DNA of 64,000 nt from Annona cherimola (GCA_030490835.1 CM059977.1:21867335-21931334), one strand, 5' to 3'. Shown: positions 44,701 to 54,890, counted from the stretch's first letter. The notes: generated by a model not told the origin, from the letters alone. Numbers and translations: made by a program.

Positions 44701-47700
44701 AAAGTCTACGCAAATGCGGATCTGCCCGTTTTTCTTTTTGACAGGAACAATGCTAGAAATCCATTTTGGAAATTTGATTTCCCGAATGAATTCAACATCA
44801 ATGAGTTTTTCAACTTCCTTGATGATTTGTTCTTCGAGCTCTGGTCGAAATCTTCTCGGGGCTTGCTTGACTGGCTTTTTATCCCGCGAAATATGCAGAT
44901 GGTGCATTGCAATCGCGGGGTTGAGTCCTGGCATTTCGGAATACCCCCAAGCAAAAACATCTTTGAATTCACTTAAAAGCCGCCTCAGCGCCACCTTTTC
45001 TTTTTCGGCCAAGTTTTTGGCAATAAAAATGGGTCTCGGGTCTTTCTCAGTCCCGAGATTGAATTCCTCAAGTACGTCAATAGTAGGCTGCCCTCCATCC
45101 TCAATCGCAGGTGGAGCATCCTCTGGTTCCATTAATGCCTCTTCATCATTGTTGGAGTCATCACTTGTGGAGACGCAGTAGGTGGTGGCGAAGTTGCCGT
45201 CTTCTTCTTCTTTATACCCAAGGCCAAGTCGTTTGTTTCCCTTTAGATAACCAGGGGGTCTTTCGGATAACGGGATAGGGATGTCACTTCCGAGGCCTGA
45301 TAAATGTGGTTCATCAGGATAGAACCCCATCAAATCCATAATTTTCTTGCTTTCTTTGCTGTAGCGATGGAAATCCCATTTCTTGAGCTTAGCCGTGGGC
45401 AAACAAGAGGATTTGTTAGGACTACCGTAAACCTTGCCATATTGCTTTATGAAATGTTTTTGGGCAAATTTTTCATCTTGGGGTTCCTGCACACTTGGAG
45501 CAGATACATTAAACCCCACGAGCATTGCTAAAACCTCATCGAGCATTTCCTTAGGTTTTTGATTTTGGTGAGCGGCCTCAGTGGCCATTCTGTCACTCTC
45601 ACAGTAAAGTGACTTGGCTTCCTCATTGGCCTGATTCCGGAATTTCCGAAGAGCTTCCAGATCCACCTCAAACCTAGGGGAATTGGCTCGAGGCGGTTTA
45701 GCAACCTTTTTCAAGACTTCGAAGTCCAAGTAGAACCGTGATCCTGCAGCAGTGTTGCTATAACTGGTAGGAGGTGGTATGGTTGCCCCCTGTCGTTGTC
45801 GTGGTAGTGGATGTACTGGATCGAGGCTCATATTTTCAAATTTGGTTTGAAATTGAGCCCTCGGTTCTGTCGTTCCTCGTCCATGACCGCGCCCTCGACC
45901 ACGACCTTGACCTTTCGTCTTCTCACCATTTGAGAATATGTCTGTGCTTACTGGGGCGGGGGGAGCCTGAGATACCTCCTGCTGACCTTTGCGTGTGGTC
46001 GCTTCAACTGCTTTTATTGATGTGTTGACAGCAGATGCCAAGTCATAATACTTAGCATCAGAGTAAAATGATTCCGCTGTTGCGAATGGTTTATGGTCAG
46101 CAAAAATCCTTTTTTCGACTCCATCCTTGCAGTACTTGAAGCATTGATGCACCGTTGATGCGATGATCTTATTACTGTGGAGCCAAGGCCTTCCTAAGAG
46201 CAAGTTATATGAGGTCGGGGCATTAATCACAAAGCACGGGATTTCGGTGCAGAAATCTTCTATGCTTAGTTCCAACTCAATCAGGCCCATGGCCTTTTGA
46301 GTCCCTTGATTAAACCCGTGAATCACCACACTAGTGTCTTTTAACGCTGATGGAGAAATTCCGATCCTTCTGAGTGTTCGAAGGGGCAGGATATTAATTG
46401 CAGACCCGGCATCGATCATGATTCTGTTGACCAGTTCACCGCCCAGGTTGCCCGTAACATATAAGGGTCGGTTGTGATTAACGTCTCCAAGCAACATATC
46501 CTCATCAGTGAATGAAATAACCTCATCACATTCAGCGGCGTCGACCAAGTAAGCAAGACGGACATTTTCATCTGTCAGAGCACTCACCAGTGCATCCCTG
46601 GCTTCTTGTGACAACTGCAAGGCATCGTAAATACTGAGTCGAGCAGGGAGTCGCTTCAAGTGTCCAAGGACATCATAGCTTACTGAGGATTTTCGATGAT
46701 CGGCTGGTATGTGCTGTTCTGGCTGGGTACGATTTTCTTGTATCGGGGCTTTACCCTTGTTTTCTGGTGTGATTCGACCAGATCGAAGAATTGCGAGAAC
46801 ATCCTCTTCAACTTGCACCATATTGCAGGAGGCAGAGTCCTGAATATTTGTAGCCAATGTCCGTAGTACATCTGAGAAAAATGGCTGCATTTTTGGGATT
46901 TCAAGAAAATACTCATTCATTGACTTGATGCACTGATGAACCATGATTTCTTCTTTGTCGAATTTTTGATTGATTATTCTGCAGTTTATCCATCTCAAGA
47001 TGTAGTCGTATTGAGATTCTCCTGATAGGGGATGCATCACTTCGATCATCTCTGGAGGGAACTCTGTTTCATATTCGTGGAATCTTAGGATAAACATATC
47101 GACGAACTCTTCCCAAGAACTAAATGCTTCTTCGGGGAGCGAGGAGATCCAGAGAAGGGCACAACTGTCATGGGCCAAGCTTAAAACAAAGTGCCCGAGT
47201 GCAAACTCTTCTGTTTGCCCCATTTGACAGACCGCCAATGAATAATCGAACAAGTGCGGCAATGCGTACTTACGATTCTCGTGGAATAACTGAATATGCG
47301 GCCAATCATAACTTAACTCCCTAGTTAAGAAAGGGAACACTCGAAGAATGGGCGCATCGTTTAACTGCAGCACATGCAGAACTTGGAGTTGATTTGTCCT
47401 CCCAAAACCTTCAGCGTCGCTAAAGATTGCCTCTTGTTTGAAGCCTTCATTGCCGACCCACCAGATTGCCTTTATGAAAGTTTTAGCTCCAAAGGTCTTG
47501 TACCCATTGTCAGCCGGAGGGCATACCGCATCCGAAAGGTACTTCGTGACCATTTCAGGTTCAGGCAACCATATGGCCAAGGGATCACTCCATGTACTGT
47601 CTCTGAGATAATTTACGTAATGGGCAGTAGATTCTTGACTGTATTGTATTTCCCTCAAGTAATTACTAGGGAACTGCTCTCTTTGTCTTGACAGGAAGCG

Positions 47701-49431
47701 GACCAAGAACGCGTCTATCAAGATGACCCACTCGGTAATTTCTTCGATATGATTATCTCGGTACCAAGACATCACTGATTCCCCCAGTGAGTACCGGAAG
47801 TATTCCACTCTGGTTTCCCAAGATGCTGGCAAAAGCCGAGATTCTCGCAAATACGTGATGATATGGTTTACCGGTGACATCCCAACTTCAAACTTGGTGT
47901 AGTTAGGGATGAGCACCGAGGCAGTTCTTCGCCGCTTTGCAGGCTTGGATGCAGACACATTTATATGATAGCAAGTTTCGATTTCTCCGTTGTTGCTATC
48001 TAGACCATTCTCACATGAACTTGTTTTTGGTAACTCCTCGAGAATGTATCTTTCTTTTTCTGGTCGAGGTGATCTTCCAGCAAGCCGTTGGTAGAATGGG
48101 AGTAGCAACTCGGGCTGCAAAAAGTCCATGATCATGAATGGTTGCACCCGTGAGGATTGCCTCAAATGCCTTGAGAAGAAAGGGAGAATGGCCTTATCCC
48201 TTATTCTTTTGTCTTTTCTGCATAAATCTTTGAGACATCTTTTTGTCCGTCTTAGGCTTGGTGGTTTTCGAACCACTTCCCAATCACCCTTTTCTGCTAT
48301 CTCAATTGTCACAACATTTGATGAAGCTTGCGCTGGAGGACTGAGTTTTATAACCCCCTTGTCGATGTAATCTTGCAATATTGCTTGGAGATCCCAACAC
48401 TTCTTAGTGGGGTGACCGACATATCGGTGGTAACTGCAATATCGCTGGTGAGAAGTGCGTCCAACTTCTTCTGGCCTTTTTGGGGCGGGCAACTCGAATA
48501 GCCCGGTCGACATGAGGTGCTGGAATAGCGTCTCCACATCATCTTCCCCGAAGGCGTATTGGATTTCCTCTCTCCGGAAGGGTTTTGCAGGCTGCTCTTT
48601 TGCGGGTAGCTTTGCTTTATCCGGCTGCTTCTTAACCTCTGTAGTATTTGCAGAGGTCTCTCCAGTTTTCTTCTTCTTGAACATAGTAGTTGTGGATGAC
48701 TCCTTCTTCCAGGCTTTTTGCTGAGACAACAAATATTCTTTTCGACAAGCTTCTGTAGCTAGGGCCTGAAATGTACTTAGTTGTTCATTCATCAGCAACG
48801 AGATTTCCGTCTTGATGCCATTTCGGCAAAGATTGACCTTCATTGCTTGAGAGAGGGGTGCTTGACATCGATTAGCGGCCCTTTGCCATCTAGTGATGTA
48901 GTCTTCAACCGGCTCGTCCTTCTTTTGGGACAAGGTAGATAATTCCGATAGTTGTACTTCTCGTGTGGTATCAACGAATCGGGAGGTGAACATTTCTTTC
49001 ATCTCTTCCCATGTTTGGACTGAGCCGATTGGGAGAGATATGTACCACTGGAAAGCATCACCGGAAAGAGTATTGGGAAACATTCGAAGACAAAAATTTG
49101 AATGGTGCGCCCAATTTCCCATGGCATAGTGGAATGATGCCAGGTGCTTTAACGCGCTCCCAGTCCCATCGAATTGGATTTTTGGTGGCTTCAAATCTCT
49201 AGGTAGCAGCTCCGCTTCAACCTCTGGGGGATAAGGTCTATTGATTGTCGTCGTAGGGACACCCGTGAGTTGAGGTGCCTGTCGACGAAGGCATTCGGCC
49301 ACAAGCTGATGCACCATCTCCTTTTGTGCCATAAACCTAGGTGGAGACCCCATGGGTGTTTTTACCCGCGCATCTTGCGTTCGAGGGGTATTGATACGTA
49401 GGTTATTGAACTGCAGAAAGCCTGGCTCCAA
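41797..49431 (-). CDS. gag-pol: Tat-like gag-pol polyprotein, 2544 codons, intact
   Basis: Domains by residue: gag capsid about 95-235; CCHC-like CSYHRYVGHPTKKC 332-345; a second gag-like segment about 515-615; a third about 725-880; protease with DAGS 1007-1010; RG-rich GQGRGRGRGHGRG 1174-1186; a G-patch-like GLGYKE near 1403; RT about 1530-1710 with YVDD 1673-1676. RNase H1 at about 1815-1940 has AAS where the catalytic Asp is expected. RNase H2 at about 1965-2085 has intact MYFDGAS, NNEAEYEA, GDSELV and VADALSK. The integrase has HHCC, FDIVGP, SDNGTPF and GQAEAFN. Residue 1 corresponds to a TTG at 49429-49431. The frame is open further up to a TAA near 49545 but has no ATG until MGSPPRF, residue 27. 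It lies in the -1 frame relative to ORF1, which it overlaps, so translation may need frameshifting or reinitiation. Probably autonomous. Confidence 0.95.
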   Translation of the reverse strand: MEPGFLQFNNLRINTPRTQDARVKTPMGSPPRFMAQKEMVHQLVAECLRRQAPQLTGVPTTTINRPYPPEVEAELLPRDLKPPKIQFDGTGSALKHLASFHYAMGNWAHHSNFCLRMFPNTLSGDAFQWYISLPIGSVQTWEEMKEMFTSRFVDTTREVQLSELSTLSQKKDEPVEDYITRWQRAANRCQAPLSQAMKVNLCRNGIKTEISLLMNEQLSTFQALATEACRKEYLLSQQKAWKKESSTTTMFKKKKTGETSANTTEVKKQPDKAKLPAKEQPAKPFRREEIQYAFGEDDVETLFQHLMSTGLFELPAPKRPEEVGRTSHQRYCSYHRYVGHPTKKCWDLQAILQDYIDKGVIKLSPPAQASSNVVTIEIAEKGDWEVVRKPPSLRRTKRCLKDLCRKDKRIRDKAILPFFSRHLRQSSRVQPFMIMDFLQPELLLPFYQRLAGRSPRPEKERYILEELPKTSSCENGLDSNNGEIETCYHINVSASKPAKRRRTASVLIPNYTKFEVGMSPVNHIITYLRESRLLPASWETRVEYFRYSLGESVMSWYRDNHIEEITEWVILIDAFLVRFLSRQREQFPSNYLREIQYSQESTAHYVNYLRDSTWSDPLAIWLPEPEMVTKYLSDAVCPPADNGYKTFGAKTFIKAIWWVGNEGFKQEAIFSDAEGFGRTNQLQVLHVLQLNDAPILRVFPFLTRELSYDWPHIQLFHENRKYALPHLFDYSLAVCQMGQTEEFALGHFVLSLAHDSCALLWISSLPEEAFSSWEEFVDMFILRFHEYETEFPPEMIEVMHPLSGESQYDYILRWINCRIINQKFDKEEIMVHQCIKSMNEYFLEIPKMQPFFSDVLRTLATNIQDSASCNMVQVEEDVLAILRSGRITPENKGKAPIQENRTQPEQHIPADHRKSSVSYDVLGHLKRLPARLSIYDALQLSQEARDALVSALTDENVRLAYLVDAAECDEVISFTDEDMLLGDVNHNRPLYVTGNLGGELVNRIMIDAGSAINILPLRTLRRIGISPSALKDTSVVIHGFNQGTQKAMGLIELELSIEDFCTEIPCFVINAPTSYNLLLGRPWLHSNKIIASTVHQCFKYCKDGVEKRIFADHKPFATAESFYSDAKYYDLASAVNTSIKAVEATTRKGQQEVSQAPPAPVSTDIFSNGEKTKGQGRGRGRGHGRGTTEPRAQFQTKFENMSLDPVHPLPRQRQGATIPPPTSYSNTAAGSRFYLDFEVLKKVAKPPRANSPRFEVDLEALRKFRNQANEEAKSLYCESDRMATEAAHQNQKPKEMLDEVLAMLVGFNVSAPSVQEPQDEKFAQKHFIKQYGKVYGSPNKSSCLPTAKLKKWDFHRYSKESKKIMDLMGFYPDEPHLSGLGSDIPIPLSERPPGYLKGNKRLGLGYKEEEDGNFATTYCVSTSDDSNNDEEALMEPEDAPPAIEDGGQPTIDVLEEFNLGTEKDPRPIFIAKNLAEKEKVALRRLLSEFKDVFAWGYSEMPGLNPAIAMHHLHISRDKKPVKQAPRRFRPELEEQIIKEVEKLIDVEFIREIKFPKWISSIVPVKKKNGQIRICVDFRDLNEACPKDEFPLPFTDVLIDSTALYDTFSFMDGYSGYNQIKMAPADEAATAFRTPMGVFCYKVMPFGLKNAGATYQRAMQNIFHDMLHKHVECYVDDLVVRSEGHNKHKEDLRSVFLRLRKYDLKMNPLKCAFGVSSGKFLGFIIRQRGIEVDPLKTEAIQNMPPPRNLRELRSLQGQLSYIRRFISNLSGRCQPFHKLMKKDTTFQWDAKCQQAFEAIKELLQNPPVLTTPVRGNPLILYIAASPQSLGALLAQENAQGKEQAAYYLSRRLLQAECNYSSIEKICLALVFVAQKLRHYFLAHQIILISKADPLKFLITKPMLSGRLAKWSLLLSEFDIKYVPRKAVKGQVLADFLAAHPLEEEFPILENLPDEKVFYANDDPMWQMYFDGASKPSGAGVGIVVVSPHKDLFPHSYFLGRSTTNNEAEYEALLIGMELLLQSDILFVRIFGDSELVIKQLNNQYEVHQPHLRKYYDKAQTLLARFEMVSVEHVPRSENIVADALSKLASILASNELDDMTIRVQRLEDDEELQVNQIGRCVSEVTTNNDDWRIPIINYLEYGIEPDDPSARKSLRKAVLRYTVFQDSLYRIAFDGLWLRCINGNDICQVLQETHSSECGAHQSGRRLYHRIKTLGYYWPTMVQDSINFAKSCEACQMHGDIYHIPASVMSPAPISWPFSWWGFDIVGPINPSSSRGHLYILAATDYFSKWAEAKAYKRVRAQEVVEFIKHKIIYRYGVPYQITSDNGTPFKNDKVNQLCRKFGIKQVFSSPYYPQGNGQAEAFNKNIIRILKRTTMKNKRDWHERLPEALWAYRTTHRTATGATPYSLLFGTEAVLPVEIQLASLRVAIHSGSTTEQQAKLRFDELEALDEKRVQARQRIELYQARMVEAYNKVVRHRSFKRGDLVLKLRTELMAGGKLTGKFEPKWEGPYIIERVHGNGTYEVVNCGNQMKATVNGNYLKRYYP

Positions 49432-51017
49432 TTCTGCATTTTCATCTTCCTCGGTCCGCTGCCTGACTGGTTTCTTGGTGATGGCGGTTGATGGGAACCT
49501 GATGTCTTGTTGCCTTGAGTTTCCATAGCCCGTTTCATACTCTTAATCTCCTCCCGGAGGTCATGAATGAGCTGAGACTTGGGTGTAAGAACCTCTTCTT
49601 CTTCGCCCACCATGTAAGAGGCTTCAAATTGACCTCTTGGGAGGGCGGCCCTGATCCCTTCAGGATGAGAGAGGCTACAGAATGGCGGCGTAATGGGCAT
49701 TGCGGCTGCCCGTGACCGGGTTAACATCTCCGATGCTTTGGAAGTGCTTGGCTGGGTGAGGTCCACCATGTTGACTTCTGTCGTCTGGAGGAGACGTCTC
49801 CTCCTTTTAGCTTCTCTCTTGGGGTGTGGCATCCGGTGCTTTTCTCGAAATGGGGCCACAATAGGCGCATAAGTCATATCCTCCCTCAGTCTGATTAATG
49901 AGGCGAATTGATTTTTGTGTATGAAATTAGGGATCAGCCTGAGCACCGAACGTGGATACGTCGTATGGCGCCTCTGGGGATACTGCCACCCGTTAAAGAG
50001 CCTTGGCTTTTGGGACGCTCTTAATTTGTGAGCGCTCTGCAGTGGCTTCTTCTGCGGCCCACCCCTTTGTCGGGGGTGTGAAAATAGCCTATACCTTGAT
50101 CCTGGCGGCAGTGGTGGCGAAGTCTTCAAGTTTAACCGGGAAGTTGTTTTCCCGAACTGCTTTTTCTGCTGCGCTTTTCTCCTTGGTTTCCTTGATGCAT
50201 GATGAGGAACCGTCACTATGTTGGCAGTCTCATAGTGACCTGGAGATTTGACTCTAGCTCGTGAGCTAGATGGAGCATTTGTTGACTGATGGAGCGAATG
50301 TGTCGGATCAGGGATGACGAATCGCAATGTGCCTAAACCGGATCGGACAATAATAGGTCCTTGCGGCTTGAATTGGTCGTCCCCTCCATCGGCCAATGGA
50401 GCCTCCAGCTGAGAAAACTTGGTTTGTCTTCTTGACTCCTTCCGCTCTTGGGTGTCACTTTGGTTAAGTCGGGGGGCTAGGTCAACAACCCTTGAGGCAG
50501 CCCGACCAAATTGGCAAGTGATGGCGCATTGAACAGGATTTGGCACAGTTTTGCCCCCTTTTCGGGGAACATTGGCTTCTGGTTGGCCAGTTGGCGCTAG
50601 CCGGGTTGCAGTAGATCGTCTTACAGGCCTTTTCATGGAATGGGACCACAAGACAGGTTGTCCTGCAGGCTGTTGTGCTGCTGGTTGGGCTGATGCAGCA
50701 AACCGACGGGCGGACTTTTTGGCATAGTCCGACTGTCGAGCAGGCGGGCCTATTTGGATTGGCGCCTGCAGAGACTTTGTTGGTTGAATAGGAGTGGTCT
50801 TCGAGCCTTGAGCAATAAGAGGCTCCTTGAGTAGTGCAGATCGGTCTCTTCTTTGCTTTATCGCTGCAGGAGAGTAGTCGACGTGTCGATAGACACGGTG
50901 CTCCGGTTTCTCTGGTACACGAATAAAATGATGCGGGATAGCCGCATCCATGTGGTCTGGCTCAGAAATGACAAAACCACCATTAGGCAAAAATCCAAAA
51001 GCCATCGAATGTGCCAT
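49362..51017 (-). CDS. ORF1 of the Tat-like element, 551 aa, basic, unknown function
   Basis: This intact ORF lies between PBS and gag-pol, where Ogre-type elements carry an ORF1 of unknown role. It is strongly basic and rich in Pro, Ser, Gln and Arg. Residues near 265-340 hold Lys/Arg-rich clusters (SRKPRRKAQQKKQFG), and KREAKRRRRLLQ near residue 400 could be a nuclear localisation signal. A short coiled-coil-like segment, LIHDLREEIKSMKRAMETQG, lies near 495. There is no signal peptide or membrane segment. Its last 24 codons overlap the gag-pol frame, and its stop (TAA, about 49362) is just before the first gag-pol ATG. RNA or chromatin binding is a guess from charge only. Confidence 0.8.
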   Translation of the reverse strand: MAHSMAFGFLPNGGFVISEPDHMDAAIPHHFIRVPEKPEHRVYRHVDYSPAAIKQRRDRSALLKEPLIAQGSKTTPIQPTKSLQAPIQIGPPARQSDYAKKSARRFAASAQPAAQQPAGQPVLWSHSMKRPVRRSTATRLAPTGQPEANVPRKGGKTVPNPVQCAITCQFGRAASRVVDLAPRLNQSDTQERKESRRQTKFSQLEAPLADGGDDQFKPQGPIIVRSGLGTLRFVIPDPTHSLHQSTNAPSSSRARVKSPGHYETANIVTVPHHASRKPRRKAQQKKQFGKTTSRLNLKTSPPLPPGSRYRLFSHPRQRGGPQKKPLQSAHKLRASQKPRLFNGWQYPQRRHTTYPRSVLRLIPNFIHKNQFASLIRLREDMTYAPIVAPFREKHRMPHPKREAKRRRRLLQTTEVNMVDLTQPSTSKASEMLTRSRAAAMPITPPFCSLSHPEGIRAALPRGQFEASYMVGEEEEVLTPKSQLIHDLREEIKSMKRAMETQGNKTSGSHQPPSPRNQSGSGPRKMKMQNWSQAFCSSITYVSIPLERKMRG

Positions 51018-51109
51018 GAAATCTGCAAAAGAGCATTTCAGAGTGTTAGGTTCGAGAAAATAAGCATATAAAGACCATAGTTTTCAGCTCTTAAAGATGA
51101 AGGGAGAAT

Positions 51110-51129
51110 GTTTCACGTCGGGTTCACCA
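51110..51129 (-). other. Primer binding site candidate of the Tat-like element
   Basis: The minus strand reads TGGTGAACCCGACGTGAAAC two bases inside the 5' LTR. It has the TGG start of a tRNA 3' CCA complement, but I cannot match it to a specific tRNA from memory. Confidence 0.75.
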
Positions 51130-52548
51130 TTTGTTCCGGCCTCGTGAGAAATCATGAATATTTATGTATTTTTAATTCAATATTCATTCGGTTGAAAATT
51201 GTATTCCCTGCGGCTTTGAGAATAAATGCTTAATTAATTTCCCAGCAAAATTTTAAAGCATCTAATTCTTTAACCGAGTCCGAAAAGTATATCACAGAAA
51301 TATTTTGCATTGTGTTCCACATTCTGATTTTACATCTCTAACGAGAAAACCCTTGATTAAAAGAGCTGAATACAATGGTCCATAAAAAAATGCTTAATAA
51401 TAATGAAGTGCGTAGAAGATCCTTCTACGTCTTTACAAGTGCACGAAAAATCGTGTCTAACAAAAATATAAAGATAAATGAGTACACTTCGCCCCGCGCC
51501 GTGACTCGAATGTGAGGTATATGACGCCACGCGCCATAACTTGAATATGAAGTACATGACGCCACGCGCCATGACTTAAATATGGGGTATATGACGCCAC
51601 GCGCCATAATTTGAATACGAGGTACATGACGCCACGCGCCATGACATAAATATGAGTTTACGCTTAGCCCGTCGACCAGCGATGACTCGGTTTGGGAACT
51701 AGTGAGGGGCCCGTCGGCTACACTAGTGACCCTACACAGCAAACTAAGTGCGCTCTTAGCTTCTGGATTTACACAGCAGACCAGCGTGTCCCGCTTTCAG
51801 CTTCTGTATTTGTACAAGAAACCAGCGTCTCCCGCTTTCAGCCTCTGGATTGAACAATTGGGTGGTTTTACCAAGAAATGGATTTAACCCGGTTTAAAAG
51901 TATTTTTAGGTCAACTTTGACCATTAAAAAGGGTTTGAGCCCAACTGGGCTTGTTGGGGGATTTTTGAGCCATCTTGGGCTTTTTGGAGATTTTTGAGCT
52001 ATCTCAAGTTTTTTGGAGATTTTTGAGCTATCTCGGGCTTTTTGGAGGGTTGTTAGCCATTTTGGGCTTTTTATAGAGTTTTGGGCCATCATGGGTTTTT
52101 TGAAGGGTTTTTGAGCCAGCTTGGGCTTTTTGAAAAGTTTTGAGCCAACTTGGGCTTTTTGGGAGATTTTTGGGCTATCTCAAGCTTTTTGGAGATTTTT
52201 GGGCCATCTCGGGCTTTTTGGAGGGTTGTTAGCCATCTTGGGCTTTTTGTAGAGTTTTGGGCCATCATGGGCTTTTTGAAGGGTTTTTGAGCCAGCTTGG
52301 GCTTTTTGGAGGGTTTTAAGCCAACTTGGGCTTTTTGGGAGATTTTTGGGCTATCTCAAGCTTTTTGGAGATTTTTGGGCCATCTTGGGCTTTTTGTAGA
52401 TTTTTGAGCTATCTCAAGCTTTTTGGAGATTTTTGGGCCATCATGGGCCTTTTGGAAAATTTTGAGCCAGCTTGGGCTTTTTGGAGGGTTTTGGCTCGGA
52501 TTGAGCGAAGAAGTCGTCATCATCATTTTTTTTTTTTTTTTTTTTTTG

Positions 52549-52580
<32 letters not shown>

Positions 52581-53668
52581 TTATATAATCTTAGAAGTCA
52601 AAATCTTTTTTTTGGATGCCTTTGAATATATATGTATATTCTGATATATTTTTATAGAAAATACATATATATTTATTTTTATTTTCAAAAGAGGGAAAAT
52701 ATACTTAACCCGTGTGTCAATTCAACCCGCCAGTCGGGGAGTATCCACATTGGGAAAAGTAGTTTTTGAAAATAATATATATGTATATATATATTTATAT
52801 ATAAATAATATACATATATATATTTTTATAGGAGAAAATATACTTAACCCGTGTGTCAATTCAACCCGCCAGTCGGGGAGTATCCACGTTGGGAAAAGTG
52901 GTTTTTGAAAATAATATATATGTGTATATATATTTATATATAAATAATATACATATATATATTTTTATAGGAGAAAATATACTTAACCCGTGTGTCAATT
53001 CAACCCGCCAGTCGGGGAGTATCCACGTTGGGAAAAGTAGTTTTTGAAAATAATATATATGTATATATATTTATATATTTATAATATACACATATGTATA
53101 TTTAAAGGATAAAATATACTTAACCCGGGTGTCAATTCAACCCGCCAGTCGGGGAGTATCCACGTTGGGAAAAGTAGTTTTTGAAAATAATATATGTATA
53201 TATTTATATATATATAATATACACATATATATTTTTTATTTTATTTTTAAAAGGGTAAAATATACTTAACCCGTGTGTCAATTCAACCCGCCAGTCGGGG
53301 AGTATCCACGTTGGGAAAAGTAGTTTTCGAAAATAATATATATGTATATATATATATAATATACACATATATATTTTTAAAGGAGAAAATATACTTAACC
53401 CGTGTGTCAATTCAACCCGCCAGTCGGGGAGTATCCACGTTGGGAAAAGTAGTTTTTGAAAATAATATATATGTATATATATATATATATAATATACAAA
53501 GAAGAAACTCTCTCTCTCTCTCTCTTTTTTTTTTTTTAACTAAAAGAAAAAAAAAAGAAAAATCTGGAGAACTCACACTCTCTTCTTTGAGCGCTGGAGA
53601 GCTCAAAGTTCTCTCCCTCGCTGTCTCGTTGTCGTCCTCGTTGTTTTTGAATGAAGGGCCGAATGCGC

Positions 53669-53677
53669 CTATTTATA
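53669..53677 (-). promoter_or_regulatory. TATA box of the 5' LTR, likely promoter of the element RNA
   Basis: CTTATAAATAGGCGC on the minus strand, with the GTTCCGCG array at about 53700-53863 immediately upstream. The start would be about 30 bp downstream, leaving about 2.5 kb of LTR leader made of tandem repeats before the PBS. Confidence 0.75.
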
Positions 53678-54087
53678 AGTTTTCTGCCGGCTTGGGTGAG
53701 TTCCGCGGAACTTCGTTGCTTGGGCGCCAAGCTACACTTGCGCGGAACCGGATTCACGCGGAACCGCTTCCCCGCGGAACTGCACGCGGAACTACACGCG
53801 GAACTGCACCGGAAACGCTTTCCCGCGGAACTGCTTTCGCGTAGAGCACATCTCCGCGGAATATTCTTCTCCCCAGCTGATTGTCTTCGGTACGCCTGAG
53901 CCAGGCCAATCGAGTTCTGAGATCGGTCGACGAGGTGTCGAGAAAACTCAAGTCCCCAAAGCTCGAGCCCGTCGATGAAAGCGAAATGGGTCGGAATGTG
54001 CTGGCCGCGATTTCAATGGACCCGAATCAGAGCTTGAAGATCTGCTCGTCGTCCGGCTCTTTCCACTCCACCGTCAGCCTTACGCCG

Positions 54088-54595
54088 TTAGCAAGCGCGA
54101 GCACAGAGGGCGACGCCGGCGCGGAGGTCTTTGTCATTTTTGGAGCCGCCGCTGCCATTGAACTGGATAACAGCGAGAGAATAGAGAGCCGGGGCGAGGG
54201 AACCGATTACCGTTTTAGCCATCAGCGATGCGCTGCTTCCTCGGTTTTGTAAGCAGTAGAATCGGATCATGCCGAGAGTATAACAGGCCTCAATGTTGCC
54301 AGCATCGGCGCAGAGCTTCAAAAACCGGTGAGCGGAATCAGTCCAGTTTTTTTTTTTTTTTTTTTTTTTTTTAGCGCTCACAGCCAACGATTTTAGAGAA
54401 GCTCTCTGTAAAACAAGAGGATGCAACCCCAACCCATTCAGCCTCTTGCTGACGAAATCTGAAGGAGAAGCAGCGAAAGAACTGAGCTTGCAGAGGATGC
54501 AGACGACGAGATCATCCGGCAACCCGTCGAAGAAATCGGATTGTCTGGAAACCTCCGGAGCCGACTTCTGCCGTTTCCGCTCCAAGTCCTCGGCC
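54088..54595 (-). pseudogene. F-box/MYND fragment, 5' LTR copy
   Basis: Same as 37092-37600, but the A tract is a different length, so the frame stays open across it. It forms a 221-codon ORF (54088-54753) with F-box and Sel1-like part joined by a lysine run. It still lacks the MYND finger. Confidence 0.85.
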
Positions 54596-54650
54596 TCTCC
54601 GATGAAGTATCCCTTCCTCTTCGTTTTTGTTGGGCTGTGCATGCGGCCGT

Positions 54651-54797
54651 GCAAAGCAGGCTTTGTATGCATCCAACATCTGCAGCTATGCGCAGGGGAT
54701 GAATCAGCAGAACCGGTGGCTGGCGAACCTGCTGGTGGACCCGGAGTTTGCAAGGGAGATAGTGCAGCGGCAGGCGGCCTGGCGGCGGGCAGTGGGC
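54651..54797 (+). pseudogene. 6-phosphogluconate dehydrogenase fragment, 5' LTR copy
   Basis: Identical by eye to the copy at 37656-37802. Confidence 0.85.
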
Positions 54798-54890
54798 TTC
54801 TCCAGCAGCACGTGCTTCTTCTTCTCCTTTTTCAGCTTCTTCATCGGCCTTTGTTGCGGCAATTTTCTTGTTTCCATTATCTTCTTCTCC

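Noticed and set aside
49362..49431. Canonical -1 slippery heptamer at the ORF1/gag-pol overlap
   Set aside because: No XXXYYYZ heptamer in the ORF1 frame was found by eye; the frame relation alone is reported.
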